A stretch of DNA of 64,000 nucleotides from a virus: positions 62,001 through 126,000 of IMG/VR virus record IMGVR_UViG_3300042197_004918, one strand, 5' to 3'. A program made the position numbers and the translations under genes. Below, piece by piece: positions 35,601 through 43,054 of the stretch (positions are counted from its first letter, which is position 1; the number at the start of each line of letters is the position of its first letter). The notes under the pieces were generated by a model. It ran no database searches. It worked only from the letters and a program-made list of their open reading frames with translations, and was not told the DNA's origin.

Positions 35601-36043
35601 ACCGGCTTGATTGGTAATGGAGCATAGGCCCAATGTTTCTTTGCTTCCGCATTGACATCCACGGTTTTAATCTTATCAATTCTCGGATCAGCCGCTCCAC
35701 TCTTCACCCATGCCTCAAAATCAGAAATGATTTGCGGAGAGAGCTTTCCATCCGGAGGCATTTGAAGGTCTTTATCTGAATATCGTATCGCCTTGATTAA
35801 TAAACTCTGTTCCAAGTCATTAGGAACGACAGCAGGACCATTCTCCCCACCCTTTAGTGTGGATTCCTGATTGTCAAGTAAAAGTTGTCCCTTGGCCTTT
35901 TTGTGTTCAGCGGAGTGACACTTGTAACACTTCTCCACTAGAACGGGCCGAATCTTCTTTTCAAAGAAATCCGACTCGTCTTTGGTTATTCCGTTTACAG
36001 ATATTGCGCACAGAAGTGCGACGAACGTTAAAATTCTCTTCAT
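32681..36043 (-). CDS. Planctomycete-type cytochrome-DUF1549-DUF1553 protein
   Basis: 1120 residues from the ATG encoding MKRILTF. Signal peptide (1-18), then a PSCyt1 c-type heme domain with CYKCH (39-43) and an axial-Met candidate in LQMPP (Met95). DUF1549 follows (about 160-380: IDNFVFSELS, RRAYFDLIGLPPT, MYGERWGRHWLDTARY) with a second CARCH at 335-339. DUF1553 runs from about 675 (NPLTPRVIVNRIWQFHFGEG, PEVFTTFDFATPEMTTGKR) to the typical ending ERYTHILILSNEMVFVN, with a beta-sandwich inserted near 980-1080. It is full length and shows no decay. The family is exported; its biochemical role is not established. Confidence 0.93.
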   Translation of the reverse strand: MKRILTFVALLCAISVNGITKDESDFFEKKIRPVLVEKCYKCHSAEHKKAKGQLLLDNQESTLKGGENGPAVVPNDLEQSLLIKAIRYSDKDLQMPPDGKLSPQIISDFEAWVKSGAADPRIDKIKTVDVNAEAKKHWAYAPLPIKPVPPTSKSKWIANPIDNFVFSELSKTNLMPSQIADKKILIRRAYFDLIGLPPTEKEVENFLKDSSPDAYVKLVDRLLDNPMYGERWGRHWLDTARYSDTTGTVNGNREPRYTYSYTYRDYVIRSFNENKPFDRFILEQIAGDRLNDIKKPDLAGLGFLTLGKNSGNANDIIDDQIDVIFKGFMATTVVCARCHDHKFDPVSTKDYYALHGVMNSSYFPSDSEKPLLNPVSETGGYKDYLNKRNTIEGEIESFINSRHLAALTEFRTNTFKNIYGGYALNSVASSNRTDYIRDSGLNVRMIQRWTSMINVRTPNMRGGMELTVVSSDAGVAVQSTPKGTKSATTNPKSAVFLPFGTMFNVEDGKFKDEFATFLSENSENTNPYLLSHIKKIGVIKNMRDLASAYHNAVLAVNTTPTNIVGLEAFSSAIFKNGGPLDIDRDSFSRFYSSNQKTMQYDNELRQQRGKLITHEINHPFTPARAMVIGDKPRAIDSAVLIKGDPGTRGPVVGRRFITTFDYLNANPFTNGSGRLELAKTIAHPLNPLTPRVIVNRIWQFHFGEGLVTSVDDFGINTPQPIHYDLLNYLADRFIKSGWSVKDMHRLIMSSSTYRQVSNGDGKKSLVDPYNRLYWKMNNTRLDFETLRDTILFLGGKLDTNMGGQGVNLVAANGGEYSTRRTVYGLVDRGRLPEVFTTFDFATPEMTTGKRFQTTVPKQALFLMNNAMVIEQVRNMVTRPEFTRIITEEERIRTLYRICFQREPSDLEIKIGIRYIESAMKEDMSDVKKEYNWRYGYRVSDARSSSSFFEFQKFDKEVYGSTNDFFKGVTVTRNGGTLSKNPSIKSVRQWISPRNGSFTVSGSVGAKGRVGESSQLLVYKNGVFQNKVSINPTTEVPFNFNVTLAVNDKLEFVMSNETNINKDYTLAVKVSEVKDADSLTPVTWDSKLDFKGPLKKSDRELNSWERYTHILILSNEMVFVN

Positions 36044-36062
36044 ATTTTGTAACACCTTTAGT

Positions 36063-37451
36063 TTAGGCTATGACCGGCTTTGCAACTTCACCAAATACAT
36101 CGGTGAGTCTGAAATCTCTTCCATTGTATCGGTAATTGAGTTTTTTGTGGTCAAATCCAACGAGATGTAAAATTGTTGCGTGAAGGTCGTGAATAGACAT
36201 TTTATCGGTGACAACTTGAGCACCGAGTTCGTCAGTCTCACCATAAACCGTTCCGCCCTTGACGCCGCCACCAATAAGAACGGATGACATGGCTCTGTTC
36301 CAGTGACTTCTTCCGAATCCGTTAGGGCCACCAACACCGTCTCTTGATGGAGTTCTTCCAAATTCACCGGTCATCACGATAAGGGTCGAGTCGAGCAATC
36401 CACGGTCTTTTAAATCTTTGATTAAAGCAGCTATTGGACCATCAACTTGGTCAGCAGCATTCTTGAGAGAACGACTGATTCCATCATGGGTATCCCATCC
36501 GCCAGTCCAAACTTGAACGAAGCGAACGCCCTTTTCAACCAACCGTCTAGCAATCAACATTTGTTTGCCTTGGTTTCCGGTTCCATACGAATCTCTAACC
36601 GAGGCAGGTTCCTTGCTGATGTCGAATGCATCCGTGGCTTCGGTCTGCATCTTGAACGCCAATTCAAAGGATTGAATCCTTGCGTCGAACGCTTCATCTT
36701 TTTGAAAGTTTTGGCGATGGAGTTCGTTGAGAGCTGAAAGTGTATCCAACTGACTACGTTGTTCTTTCAATGATGCGTATTGACTCTTGATGTTTTGAAT
36801 CATTCGGTCAACTGAACCCAACGAGGTATCAATTGGTGTTCCTTGATACATACCGGGCAGAAACGCGCTTCCGAAGTTTTGTGTTCCTCCGGTGGGCATT
36901 CCACCACTACGTAGGCTTATGAAAGATGGGAGATTGTTGTTTCCACTACCCAAACCATAAACTACCCAAGCACCGAGGCTTGGTCGGACGAGCCGGAGAT
37001 TTCCGGTATTCATCAGTATCGTGGCTGTCTCGTGCGCCGGGACATCGGTTGTCATGCCACGGAGAACAGCAGCGTGGTCAATATATTGAGCGGTCTTACT
37101 GAAAACTTCACTTACTTCGATTCCACTCTTACCACTTTTGATAAATTTGAAAGGTGAACCACAGGCCAATCCATTTACACCCGGCATCGGCTGTCCGTCC
37201 ATTTCAACCAACTTTGGCTTCGGATCCCAAGTGTCAATGTGCGACTGACCACCGCTGAAAAATATATGAATGACGTGCTTGGCCTTAGCAGGAAAGTGTG
37301 TCGGTAGAGATTCTGCCGCACCAAGGGAATTTTCAAACAATGAAGCCGCTCCGAGCATTCCCATTCCCATTCCAAATCGTGAAAGGAACTGTCGCTTGGT
37401 CATAATTAAGTCGGTGGGCTTTACTTGGTCTTGGTTGCAGTATTCTTTCAT
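36063..37451 (-). CDS. DUF1501 protein (alkaline-phosphatase/sulfatase fold)
   Basis: 462 residues. TKRQFLSRFGMGMGMLGAAS near residue 18 is a Tat-like signal with KR in place of RR. HVIHIFFSGGQSHIDTWDPK, VPAHETATILMNTG, VQVWTGGWDTHDG, TLIVMTGEFGRTP and SIHDLHATILHLVGFDHKKL are DUF1501 hallmarks, including metal-ligand Asp/His residues. It lies 20 nt upstream of the cytochrome-DUF1553 gene and shares its promoter. The two families are commonly paired in Planctomycetes and Verrucomicrobia. Confidence 0.93.
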   Translation of the reverse strand: MKEYCNQDQVKPTDLIMTKRQFLSRFGMGMGMLGAASLFENSLGAAESLPTHFPAKAKHVIHIFFSGGQSHIDTWDPKPKLVEMDGQPMPGVNGLACGSPFKFIKSGKSGIEVSEVFSKTAQYIDHAAVLRGMTTDVPAHETATILMNTGNLRLVRPSLGAWVVYGLGSGNNNLPSFISLRSGGMPTGGTQNFGSAFLPGMYQGTPIDTSLGSVDRMIQNIKSQYASLKEQRSQLDTLSALNELHRQNFQKDEAFDARIQSFELAFKMQTEATDAFDISKEPASVRDSYGTGNQGKQMLIARRLVEKGVRFVQVWTGGWDTHDGISRSLKNAADQVDGPIAALIKDLKDRGLLDSTLIVMTGEFGRTPSRDGVGGPNGFGRSHWNRAMSSVLIGGGVKGGTVYGETDELGAQVVTDKMSIHDLHATILHLVGFDHKKLNYRYNGRDFRLTDVFGEVAKPVIA

Positions 37452-37462
37452 AAGTAGGGTGT

Positions 37463-37491
37463 ATTAAATATAACTATCAATCAGTGTTCAA
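37463..37491 (-). promoter_or_regulatory. Sigma70-like promoter of the DUF1501-DUF1553 pair
   Basis: Minus-strand TTGAAC (37486-37491), a 17-nt spacer and TTTAAT (37463-37468); the -10 ends 11 nt before ATG 37451. It is the same architecture as other phage promoters here, so the pair is wired into phage transcription. Confidence 0.62.
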
Positions 37492-37504
37492 AACGTATCG
37501 AGAA

Positions 37505-37765
37505 TTAGTAACTCGTTTGACGTCTTAGAGTGAAGCCAAATCCTAACAATTTGACTGAAAATGCCCAATAATATTTTACTCCGTCATCAAACCTTGTATC
37601 TATATAAAGTATCTCGGTCGGAAAGGATATGGACGCTTGGGAACCTTTATCATCCTCAAATATACACTGACGTTTCTTGGTAAAGACAAATTCCGGGAAG
37701 TAATGGATGGTAAGTGTGAGATAATGGAAATCTCCCTGCCTTAATATATCCCAAGTTTTGTTCAT
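37505..37765 (-). CDS. Hypothetical protein, 86 residues
   Basis: ATG 37765 overlaps the upstream stop (ATGA). The protein (MNKTWDILRQGDFHYLTL...) is beta-rich and soluble, with no recognised family. Last gene of a small unit that begins at 38889. Confidence 0.6.
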   Translation of the reverse strand: MNKTWDILRQGDFHYLTLTIHYFPEFVFTKKRQCIFEDDKGSQASISFPTEILYIDTRFDDGVKYYWAFSVKLLGFGFTLRRQTSY

Positions 37766-38184
37766 TTTACTGTTGGTTTGAAACCACATAGGATTGCGCT
37801 CTCTTTACAGAGGGTCTTCATTAAGAATCCCCGTTTGCACATATCTCCGATTCCACCTGTGAGTTCACAAGTATCCAAGGAGAGGTCTTCATATTTTGAA
37901 ATCACGGCATTAACTTCTTTCCACACCTGTTCTTTGGCATCGCCATCAATTTTTACGTAAAATCTCAATCCACCAAACTTCTCTTTAATTTGTGTGGCCA
38001 CGACCTGACTTCCATACGCATCGGACCAACCTTGGAGTTCTTCACATAGGTTGTATATCAAATCATACCAACCATCATCACATGATATTCCGTATGCCAT
38101 ACAGGTGTGCTGCGGATTTCCATACATATCCACTAACAACTTCGGAAATCTTTCTCTGAGTTTTAATTCTAACGATTTAGTCAT
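37762..38184 (-). CDS. Conserved phage-type hypothetical protein, 140 residues
   Basis: CDDGWYDLIYNLCEELQ and IKEKFGGLRFYVKIDG are patterns I associate with small conserved hypothetical proteins of phages. Several cysteines in the C-terminal half (DTCELTGG, MCKRGF) could bind metal. It overlaps genes on both sides by 4 nt. The function is unknown. Confidence 0.65.
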   Translation of the reverse strand: MTKSLELKLRERFPKLLVDMYGNPQHTCMAYGISCDDGWYDLIYNLCEELQGWSDAYGSQVVATQIKEKFGGLRFYVKIDGDAKEQVWKEVNAVISKYEDLSLDTCELTGGIGDMCKRGFLMKTLCKESAILCGFKPTVK

Positions 38185-38492
38185 ATTACGGTAGTATTTA
38201 GGTTTATGGAAACGATGTCAGACTTCTTTATAACAAGAGAATCGAATAAATTTACTAGGTCTTTATCCTCGGAAGTTTTAAGGCTTTCAACGACTCTCTT
38301 AATTTCTTCACAAAGTTCTTTTTTCAGTTGAATGAATTGTTCTCGGGTGACACAATCTTCTTTGGAAATATATTCGGATAATCTCCCATCAGTTGCTGAC
38401 CGGAATACTACTTTGACACCAACTGAACCAAAGCCCTTGGCTCTAGCCAGAATTTTTTCTACATCATCGTCTGCGTTTTTATACCACGGCAT
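38181..38492 (-). CDS. Hypothetical protein, 103 residues
   Basis: Charged, mostly helical protein (MPWYKNADDDVEKILARAKG...) with a C-terminal beta segment. No family is recognised. It overlaps the next gene by 4 nt and starts 4 nt after the preceding stop. Confidence 0.6.
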   Translation of the reverse strand: MPWYKNADDDVEKILARAKGFGSVGVKVVFRSATDGRLSEYISKEDCVTREQFIQLKKELCEEIKRVVESLKTSEDKDLVNLFDSLVIKKSDIVSINLNTTVI

Positions 38493-38496
38493 AATG

Positions 38497-38889
38497 TTAA
38501 ATTCCTTCTCCTTGAGCGGCCAAATCTGTTCTATGTTCGGCCCACTTCAAAATTTGTTCGTAAACTTTCATAAGATGGTCATAATCATAATCCTCTTCCG
38601 AGGCAATACGTCCAGGCAATGCCGGGTCGGTTTTGTATTTTGCCAATCTCACTAAATCATTCACATTTCCCGACCAATCCCAGTGGGGTTGATTCGGCCC
38701 CTCATCATCGGATATTCCTCCGCCGGTGATGGATGCCCATGTATCATAACATGAACAATGTCCGTATTTGGTCAAGGCGGCCCAATCTCCGACCACCACG
38801 GCGACCCAACCTGACTCGGAATAGTCACAGTCATCGTCCTGTGCGATTATGGATTTTTGAAATAAATCTCTTTGTCCTTTAGTTATCAT
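38497..38889 (-). CDS. Hypothetical protein, 130 residues
   Basis: Acidic, Trp-rich protein (GWVAVVVGDWAALTKYGHCS). It looks like small accessory proteins of large phages. The ATG lies 6 nt after the -10 box of a strong promoter, which makes the mRNA start at or beside the start codon. Confidence 0.65.
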   Translation of the reverse strand: MITKGQRDLFQKSIIAQDDDCDYSESGWVAVVVGDWAALTKYGHCSCYDTWASITGGGISDDEGPNQPHWDWSGNVNDLVRLAKYKTDPALPGRIASEEDYDYDHLMKVYEQILKWAEHRTDLAAQGEGI

Positions 38890-38895
38890 TGGGAT

Positions 38896-38924
38896 ACTTT
38901 ACTTCACCTTTAATGAAGTGTCAA
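38896..38924 (-). promoter_or_regulatory. Sigma70-like leaderless promoter
   Basis: Minus-strand TTGACA (38919-38924), a 17-nt spacer and TAAAGT (38896-38901), then 6 nt to ATG 38889. Confidence 0.78.
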
Positions 38925-38926
38925 TT

Positions 38927-39154
38927 CTAAAAACTATTCGGTTGTATTGTTTCTCCGTCTATTATAGGAAGTGGAATCGGATTCTCGCTCCAAAGAGAAC
39001 CGTTTTCATATTTTACTTGAAACCCGTATTCTTCGTTACTTGCATAAAATCCTCTGCCCATCTTTTCTACATGAAGAATACACGGCGTATGCTCGCCCAT
39101 ATCTGACCACCAATAATATCCCGCTTTAGTCGGAATCTTTTTTGTCATTTTCAT
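38927..39154 (-). CDS. Hypothetical protein, 75 residues
   Basis: Start at MKMTKK (39154) or MTKK two codons later; the longer reading to 39181 would lie deeper in the zinc-ribbon gene. TKKIPTKAGYYWWSD and a compact beta-rich body suggest a small accessory protein. No family is recognised. Confidence 0.5.
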   Translation of the reverse strand: MKMTKKIPTKAGYYWWSDMGEHTPCILHVEKMGRGFYASNEEYGFQVKYENGSLWSENPIPLPIIDGETIQPNSF

Positions 39155-39269
39155 AGTTTTTCTTACACTTTTTACACACACCGTCGAACCGTATATAATT
39201 GAATCTGAAAAACTTCTTTTCAGAGAGCATACATTTACACACTCTACACTTGATGCTTACTACGGTCAT
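39126..39269 (-). CDS. Zinc-ribbon peptide, 47 residues
   Basis: Short frame with CRVC near the N-terminus and CKKC near residue 32, a four-cysteine zinc ribbon, and a basic surface. The ATG overlaps the stop of the SMR-like gene (ATGA) and its end overlaps the next gene start. The paired knuckles and overlaps support a real gene. Confidence 0.6.
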   Translation of the reverse strand: MTVVSIKCRVCKCMLSEKKFFRFNYIRFDGVCKKCKKNYENDKKDSD

Positions 39270-39586
39270 TTAATGCTTAGGATTACAATTGAAGTCACGC
39301 CCAGTAAAATTCCTACCCAGTCAAGGAGTTTAAGAGGTTCTTTAAAAATTCCACAGCCCACAAATAAACCGGCAAACACTGCTGCAACACCGAACAACAC
39401 CGCTCCCTTACCAATATCCATTCCTCTTTTTATACAAAACAACCACACAACGGATGTGACTACGTAACTTAGACATGAAAGTATTGCTAGGGTTAAACTG
39501 TTAGATTCTCCGAACTTTTTTGAAAAAAAGTCCCCGAAACCATACGCTAGTATCAAAATCATTCCGATTAAAAAGAAGTTAGTCAT
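39266..39586 (-). CDS. Small DMT/SMR-like four-helix membrane protein
   Basis: 106 residues with four hydrophobic helices (MILILAYGFGDFF, ILSCLSYVVTSVVWL, GAVLFGVAAVFAGLFV, WVGILLGVTSIVIL) and the order of SMR/EamA half-transporters, including the Gly-rich third helix and FKEPLKLLDWVGILLG before the last. The conserved N-terminal Glu of drug-exporting SMR proteins is not obvious. It may dimerise to move a small solute; the substrate is unknown. Confidence 0.65.
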   Translation of the reverse strand: MTNFFLIGMILILAYGFGDFFSKKFGESNSLTLAILSCLSYVVTSVVWLFCIKRGMDIGKGAVLFGVAAVFAGLFVGCGIFKEPLKLLDWVGILLGVTSIVILSIK

Positions 39587-40001
39587 ATTTTTGAAAAATG
39601 TTTCCGATGACTTTTATGGAAGACCTAAAGTTATGGATTTGCTGACCAGCGAACTCAACCCCCACACCGTCAAATTTGTATCCTACTGGGAAAACCGCCC
39701 AGCCGCAGTAAAATTTAGACCATCGGACCTCTTGGTCCAGTCTGTATCCATCTTTGTCGTCCCAGTCTTCATATGAAGTAAATTCTACTATATCTCCCTC
39801 AAAAATAGGGTCGCCGTCCACATCATTCATTTCGGTGTATCTCTGAACAACGTAATCCGGGTCGTCGGTTCTTGTGAGAGATATTTCGTTGCCGGTGTGC
39901 AGCCATAGAAGATGGTGGCCGCACGCACCCAAGAATGGAATGTCTGAAAAATGTTGTGAGATTTTACACCAGACACGAATTTTGTTTTTTAGAGTCATCA
40001 T
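39579..40001 (-). CDS. YopX-family protein
   Basis: 140 residues. IRVWCKIS at the start, YVVQRYTEMNDVDGDPIFEG followed by DIVEF, and IKVIGNIFQKYD at the end match the YopX fold common in phages. The function is unknown. Start ATG 40001 or 39998. A paralogue lies at 40869-41255. Overlaps the downstream gene by 8 nt. Confidence 0.78.
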   Translation of the reverse strand: MMTLKNKIRVWCKISQHFSDIPFLGACGHHLLWLHTGNEISLTRTDDPDYVVQRYTEMNDVDGDPIFEGDIVEFTSYEDWDDKDGYRLDQEVRWSKFYCGWAVFPVGYKFDGVGVEFAGQQIHNFRSSIKVIGNIFQKYD

Positions 40002-40013
40002 ATCAAGTATACC

Positions 40014-40268
40014 TTATCTGTATTTTAAACACAAGACTAAGTTTAATGCAGCCAGTGTAGTAAATATTATATTACTTACTAAAAAATGATAAGGAATCGG
40101 AACTGTTGTGACGGAAGATAGGCACGCGAAAATATTTCCAAATAAAGCGATAACACAAGAGGATGGATTTATATCTTTTGTACTCTTTGTTTTTAAAATT
40201 TGTAATATCTGCGGAACATTACACGTTATAAAACAAATTGTCATTAATAATACGAATATCTCTGTCAT
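40014..40268 (-). CDS. SemiSWEET/PQ-loop-like membrane protein
   Basis: 84 residues with three hydrophobic helices. The first helix ends in CNVPQILQILKTKSTKDINP, the PQ-loop signature (PQ followed by TKS), and the second carries SSCVIALFGNIFAC. Size and topology fit SemiSWEET transporters, which dimerise to move sugars across the inner membrane. The gene overlaps the upstream gene by 4 nt. A viral sugar channel is an inference from the motif. Confidence 0.72.
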   Translation of the reverse strand: MTEIFVLLMTICFITCNVPQILQILKTKSTKDINPSSCVIALFGNIFACLSSVTTVPIPYHFLVSNIIFTTLAALNLVLCLKYR

Positions 40269-40867
40269 TTTTCTTGAAAATAACTAGGTTTCAAATCATA
40301 AAACATCCACTCTTGACTCTGTGATTCGCTCCCAGAACCCTTTCCGTCCTTCCCACCTTTTTGACCGGGAAACCCTTTTCCATCTTTTTGTCCCTGACCG
40401 TCAGCAAAACCCTTCGTTAGAGTGCCTCTGACCATTTGCCCACGTTGGGTCCGTTTTATGACGCTTCGTTCTTCGCCCTTTGATAACTGTTCGTGTAGTT
40501 TTCGACTGTATGGTAATCCAAACAATCTAGGTTCACTATCCTTGACATTGTAACCAAAAAGGTTAAGAGTATATTCGTTATATTTTACGGTGGGCTGTTC
40601 TACTAAGAACCAGATTCCTCCTTGTTCGTTGTTAATTTGGTTTGGCTCTTTCACCACGACGGACCTAATACTTAATATCTCTGGCAAAGCCCTCGGCGGT
40701 GCTCCCCATCCAAGAAATGAAATCGTCGAATTGTAAAATGCCACGGTGAAGAATGAAAATCCCAAAATTAACAGAACTTTTAATTGCCACTTAACATTCG
40801 ATGACGCTAACACCCAGAAACTAAGTGAGAAAAGACAGAGGAGAAGAATGGATAATGAGACACTCAT
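40265..40867 (-). CDS. Membrane protein with low-complexity tail
   Basis: 200 residues. Two N-terminal hydrophobic helices (LSILLLCLFSLSFWVLA and VLLILGFSFFTVAFY), a globular region about residues 60-145, and a Gly/Lys-rich tail (GFPGQKGGKDGKGSGSE). No family is recognised. It begins 1 nt before the YopX paralogue end and overlaps the SemiSWEET-like gene. Confidence 0.6.
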   Translation of the reverse strand: MSVSLSILLLCLFSLSFWVLASSNVKWQLKVLLILGFSFFTVAFYNSTISFLGWGAPPRALPEILSIRSVVVKEPNQINNEQGGIWFLVEQPTVKYNEYTLNLFGYNVKDSEPRLFGLPYSRKLHEQLSKGEERSVIKRTQRGQMVRGTLTKGFADGQGQKDGKGFPGQKGGKDGKGSGSESQSQEWMFYDLKPSYFQEK

Positions 40868-40868
40868 A

Positions 40869-41255
40869 TTAAGGTTTATCGAAAATATTTCCTACAACTT
40901 CATACCGCTTTATAGCACAAGTCAAGTGACCTATACAAATTTTGTAATCAATGTCAAACAAAATCCACGAACAGTCGCCCCAACGGATTTCTGCGTTTAT
41001 GATGTTCGACATATCGGATGCAAGGGGATATTTGATTATATCCCCTTCGTAAATTTCTTTTCCATTCTTGTCCTTCACCCCGGTGAATTGTTGAATCACG
41101 TATCTGATTTCATCAAGAACATACCCACCTTTAATATACCATTCCCCCGAGTTAGAGTATGTCAAATCAATATCGTCATAATCATTACCCGTCCACGGAA
41201 TTATAAAGTGGTTTTCCTTTTTATCCCAAACTCGTAGTTTTAATCTGTGACTCAT
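40869..41255 (-). CDS. YopX-family protein, second copy
   Basis: 128 residues: RLKLRVWDKKENHFI, then YVIQQFTGVKDKNGKEIYEG with DIIKY, and YEVVGNIFDKP at the C-terminus. A clear YopX domain and paralogue of the 39579-40001 gene. Its function is not known. Confidence 0.82.
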   Translation of the reverse strand: MSHRLKLRVWDKKENHFIIPWTGNDYDDIDLTYSNSGEWYIKGGYVLDEIRYVIQQFTGVKDKNGKEIYEGDIIKYPLASDMSNIINAEIRWGDCSWILFDIDYKICIGHLTCAIKRYEVVGNIFDKP

Positions 41256-41497
41256 ATATTTTTAAATCCGCAGTCGTGACAAATATACCCATCCCACGCC
41301 GACTCTCCGCACTGGGGACATTTTTCAAGTTCTATTTCTGGTTCCTCGTCAACGTTACATTCAACCGCAGGAGCCTTTAGAAACCCAACGATTTCTTCAA
41401 GAATAGTAACTAATTCCTTAGTATCGGTCGGTCTTTCAAAGGTGACGGACGTTCCGAGGATTTCTTCGTTGTTGAATTTGATGGAAATTCTGTTCAT
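41252..41497 (-). CDS. Small zinc-ribbon protein
   Basis: 81 residues: a beta-rich N-terminus and a C-terminal CPQCGESAWDGYICHDCGF zinc ribbon. The ATG overlaps the YopX start region by 4 nt downstream. A 57-nt gap upstream contains no clear promoter. Possible nucleic-acid or protein-binding adaptor. Confidence 0.62.
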   Translation of the reverse strand: MNRISIKFNNEEILGTSVTFERPTDTKELVTILEEIVGFLKAPAVECNVDEEPEIELEKCPQCGESAWDGYICHDCGFKNI

Positions 41498-41554
41498 TTT
41501 TTGTGCAAGTAGTATTCGGAAACCGAGTCTGATTTTACTTCGTTAGAAAGGTAT

Positions 41555-41770
41555 CTAAATCCTCACCCAAAAGGTTTCGTATTCGTATTCGTATGTAGAA
41601 CTAAACCAATGTTTCTTTTTAGTTGGTCGTCTGCTACTTTCAATGGAACGATGTAATCCACCGTCAAAAAACCTTACCGTTCCCTCCACGATGGATTCTT
41701 TAGACCTCCACGGATATTCGTCTCCGCTTCTGGTATAAATTTCATCTAAGATTGAAGTTTTCATAAGCAT
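41555..41770 (-). CDS. Hypothetical protein, 71 residues
   Basis: Starts 2 nt after the ExbD-like stop. A basic, aromatic-rich C-terminus (KKKHWFSSTYEYEYETFW). No family or membrane segment is recognised. Confidence 0.5.
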   Translation of the reverse strand: MLMKTSILDEIYTRSGDEYPWRSKESIVEGTVRFFDGGLHRSIESSRRPTKKKHWFSSTYEYEYETFWVRI

Positions 41771-41771
41771 T

Positions 41772-42359
41772 TCAGTTATCCTTCACGTTCTGCGCTACAA
41801 ATGATTGCATACTGTTTATGTTACTCACTTTTCCATCTTTGTCGAGTGTAAAACGAAAGAAAGTGGTTTCATCACCGGCAGTTATCATCATATTTGTCTT
41901 GACGATGACCTCTGCATGAGGTTTCATTTTGACCAACTTTATTATCACAGGAGTAGGAGTGGTATCTGTTTTCCGATAGACATGACAGTTAGCGATGTAT
42001 TCTCCCGGAGTGATTCCTCTAATGGCAATGACTTCTTGGTTGAAATCCAACTGTGTCCCTTGTTGATTTTGAGAATATCCGAGGTTATCATGGTTCAGAT
42101 TCATCAAAGAGCCGTCGCCGCCTTCTCTACGTTTGAATCCAACGATATGTCCCTCCGAGTCACTTGCCCATAAATCCATGTCGTCATTCGACTTAGAAGG
42201 CCACTCCATAACGAGAGTGTATGCGGCTTGAAATGATTGCGTAGGTGTAGAATCTTTAACTCTGTGATTCACCACAAGAATAATTGCCAAACAACATAGA
42301 AGAAGTGAAAATAACACGTCCAAAAATGGAGTCATTGATTGATTGGATTTGTATGTCAT
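41772..42359 (-). CDS. ExbD/TolR-like protein with a beta-sandwich periplasmic domain
   Basis: 195 residues. The single N-terminal helix SMTPFLDVLFSLLLCCLAII closely follows the ExbD/TolR helix, with the proton-carrying Asp (residue 14). The periplasmic part is not the usual ExbD fold: it has WPSKSNDDMDLWASDSEGHI, LNHDNLGY and ITPGEYIANCHVY, a pattern of YfaP/DUF2135-like beta sandwiches. It probably partners the TolQ/ExbB-like protein at 43666-44142 in a proton-driven complex. It overlaps the deacetylase by 4 nt. Confidence 0.72.
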   Translation of the reverse strand: MTYKSNQSMTPFLDVLFSLLLCCLAIILVVNHRVKDSTPTQSFQAAYTLVMEWPSKSNDDMDLWASDSEGHIVGFKRREGGDGSLMNLNHDNLGYSQNQQGTQLDFNQEVIAIRGITPGEYIANCHVYRKTDTTPTPVIIKLVKMKPHAEVIVKTNMMITAGDETTFFRFTLDKDGKVSNINSMQSFVAQNVKDN

Positions 42360-43054
42360 AATTTTGAAAGTTTTTCCGCGACATTCCCAAAGGTGTCCGT
42401 GACTATTTCCGACTTTTTAGATGAGAGGTAGTTTAAGAGATTGTTATGAGTCTCCGTGGAAACTGACATATTTCCTTCGCCTATTCCATGAAAGTATAAA
42501 ACCAGCCAGCCTCCGTCTCCGATAGCATTAACTCTATCAACTAAGTCACCCGCACGGGAGGCTTCCACGCCGGGTATCTCAAATCGTGTATTTCGGATGT
42601 GTTCCTTGGCATCGGAACCATACATTGTTCCACCACCAGCGAGTCTAGCAAATTTATGAAATTTCGATACAACGTGAATGTATGATGCCTCGAATTTTCC
42701 CATTGTCGTGATTCCACAGGGATATGCGAATGACGGGACGGAAGAACAACCAAGTTCCATTATGGCTTCGACGCCTCTGGATATTTCTCTTTCTATTCCA
42801 GACTCTCCCAATTCCTCAAAAGTGTTTCCTGACACCGCCCACCTAGCCTCCTTCGGACCGGGGTGAGAGAATGTGTGATTGGCGATTTCATGGTCGCTTT
42901 TCATCACATCTTTCCACCTTGATTCGTTTTTTCTGAAACCGGAAGTTCCCGTATTAACAAAAAACGTCCCTCTCAATTTTCGAGAACTTAGTTCCATAAC
43001 CGCCCTAAAATGGCTCTGTAATGCGTCGTCGTATGTTAGTGAAACGTAAGTCAT
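42356..43054 (-). CDS. NodB-type polysaccharide deacetylase
   Basis: 232 residues. SLTYDDAL (motif 1 Asp pair), HEIANHTFSHP (metal His pair), SFAYPCG (motif 3) and WLVLYFHGIG (motif 5 His) give the CE4 deacetylase core in order. It would remove acetyl groups from peptidoglycan or another glycan. There is no signal peptide, so it acts in the cytoplasm or is released at lysis. Overlaps neighbours on both sides by 4 nt. Confidence 0.82.
   Translation of the reverse strand: MTYVSLTYDDALQSHFRAVMELSSRKLRGTFFVNTGTSGFRKNESRWKDVMKSDHEIANHTFSHPGPKEARWAVSGNTFEELGESGIEREISRGVEAIMELGCSSVPSFAYPCGITTMGKFEASYIHVVSKFHKFARLAGGGTMYGSDAKEHIRNTRFEIPGVEASRAGDLVDRVNAIGDGGWLVLYFHGIGEGNMSVSTETHNNLLNYLSSKKSEIVTDTFGNVAEKLSKL

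Noticed and set aside
32681-37451. A bacterial contig or misassembly instead of a phage
   Set aside because: Phage genes with the same promoter style flank the pair, gene packing is continuous and no bacterial housekeeping gene appears in the window. Read mapping would still be the decisive test.
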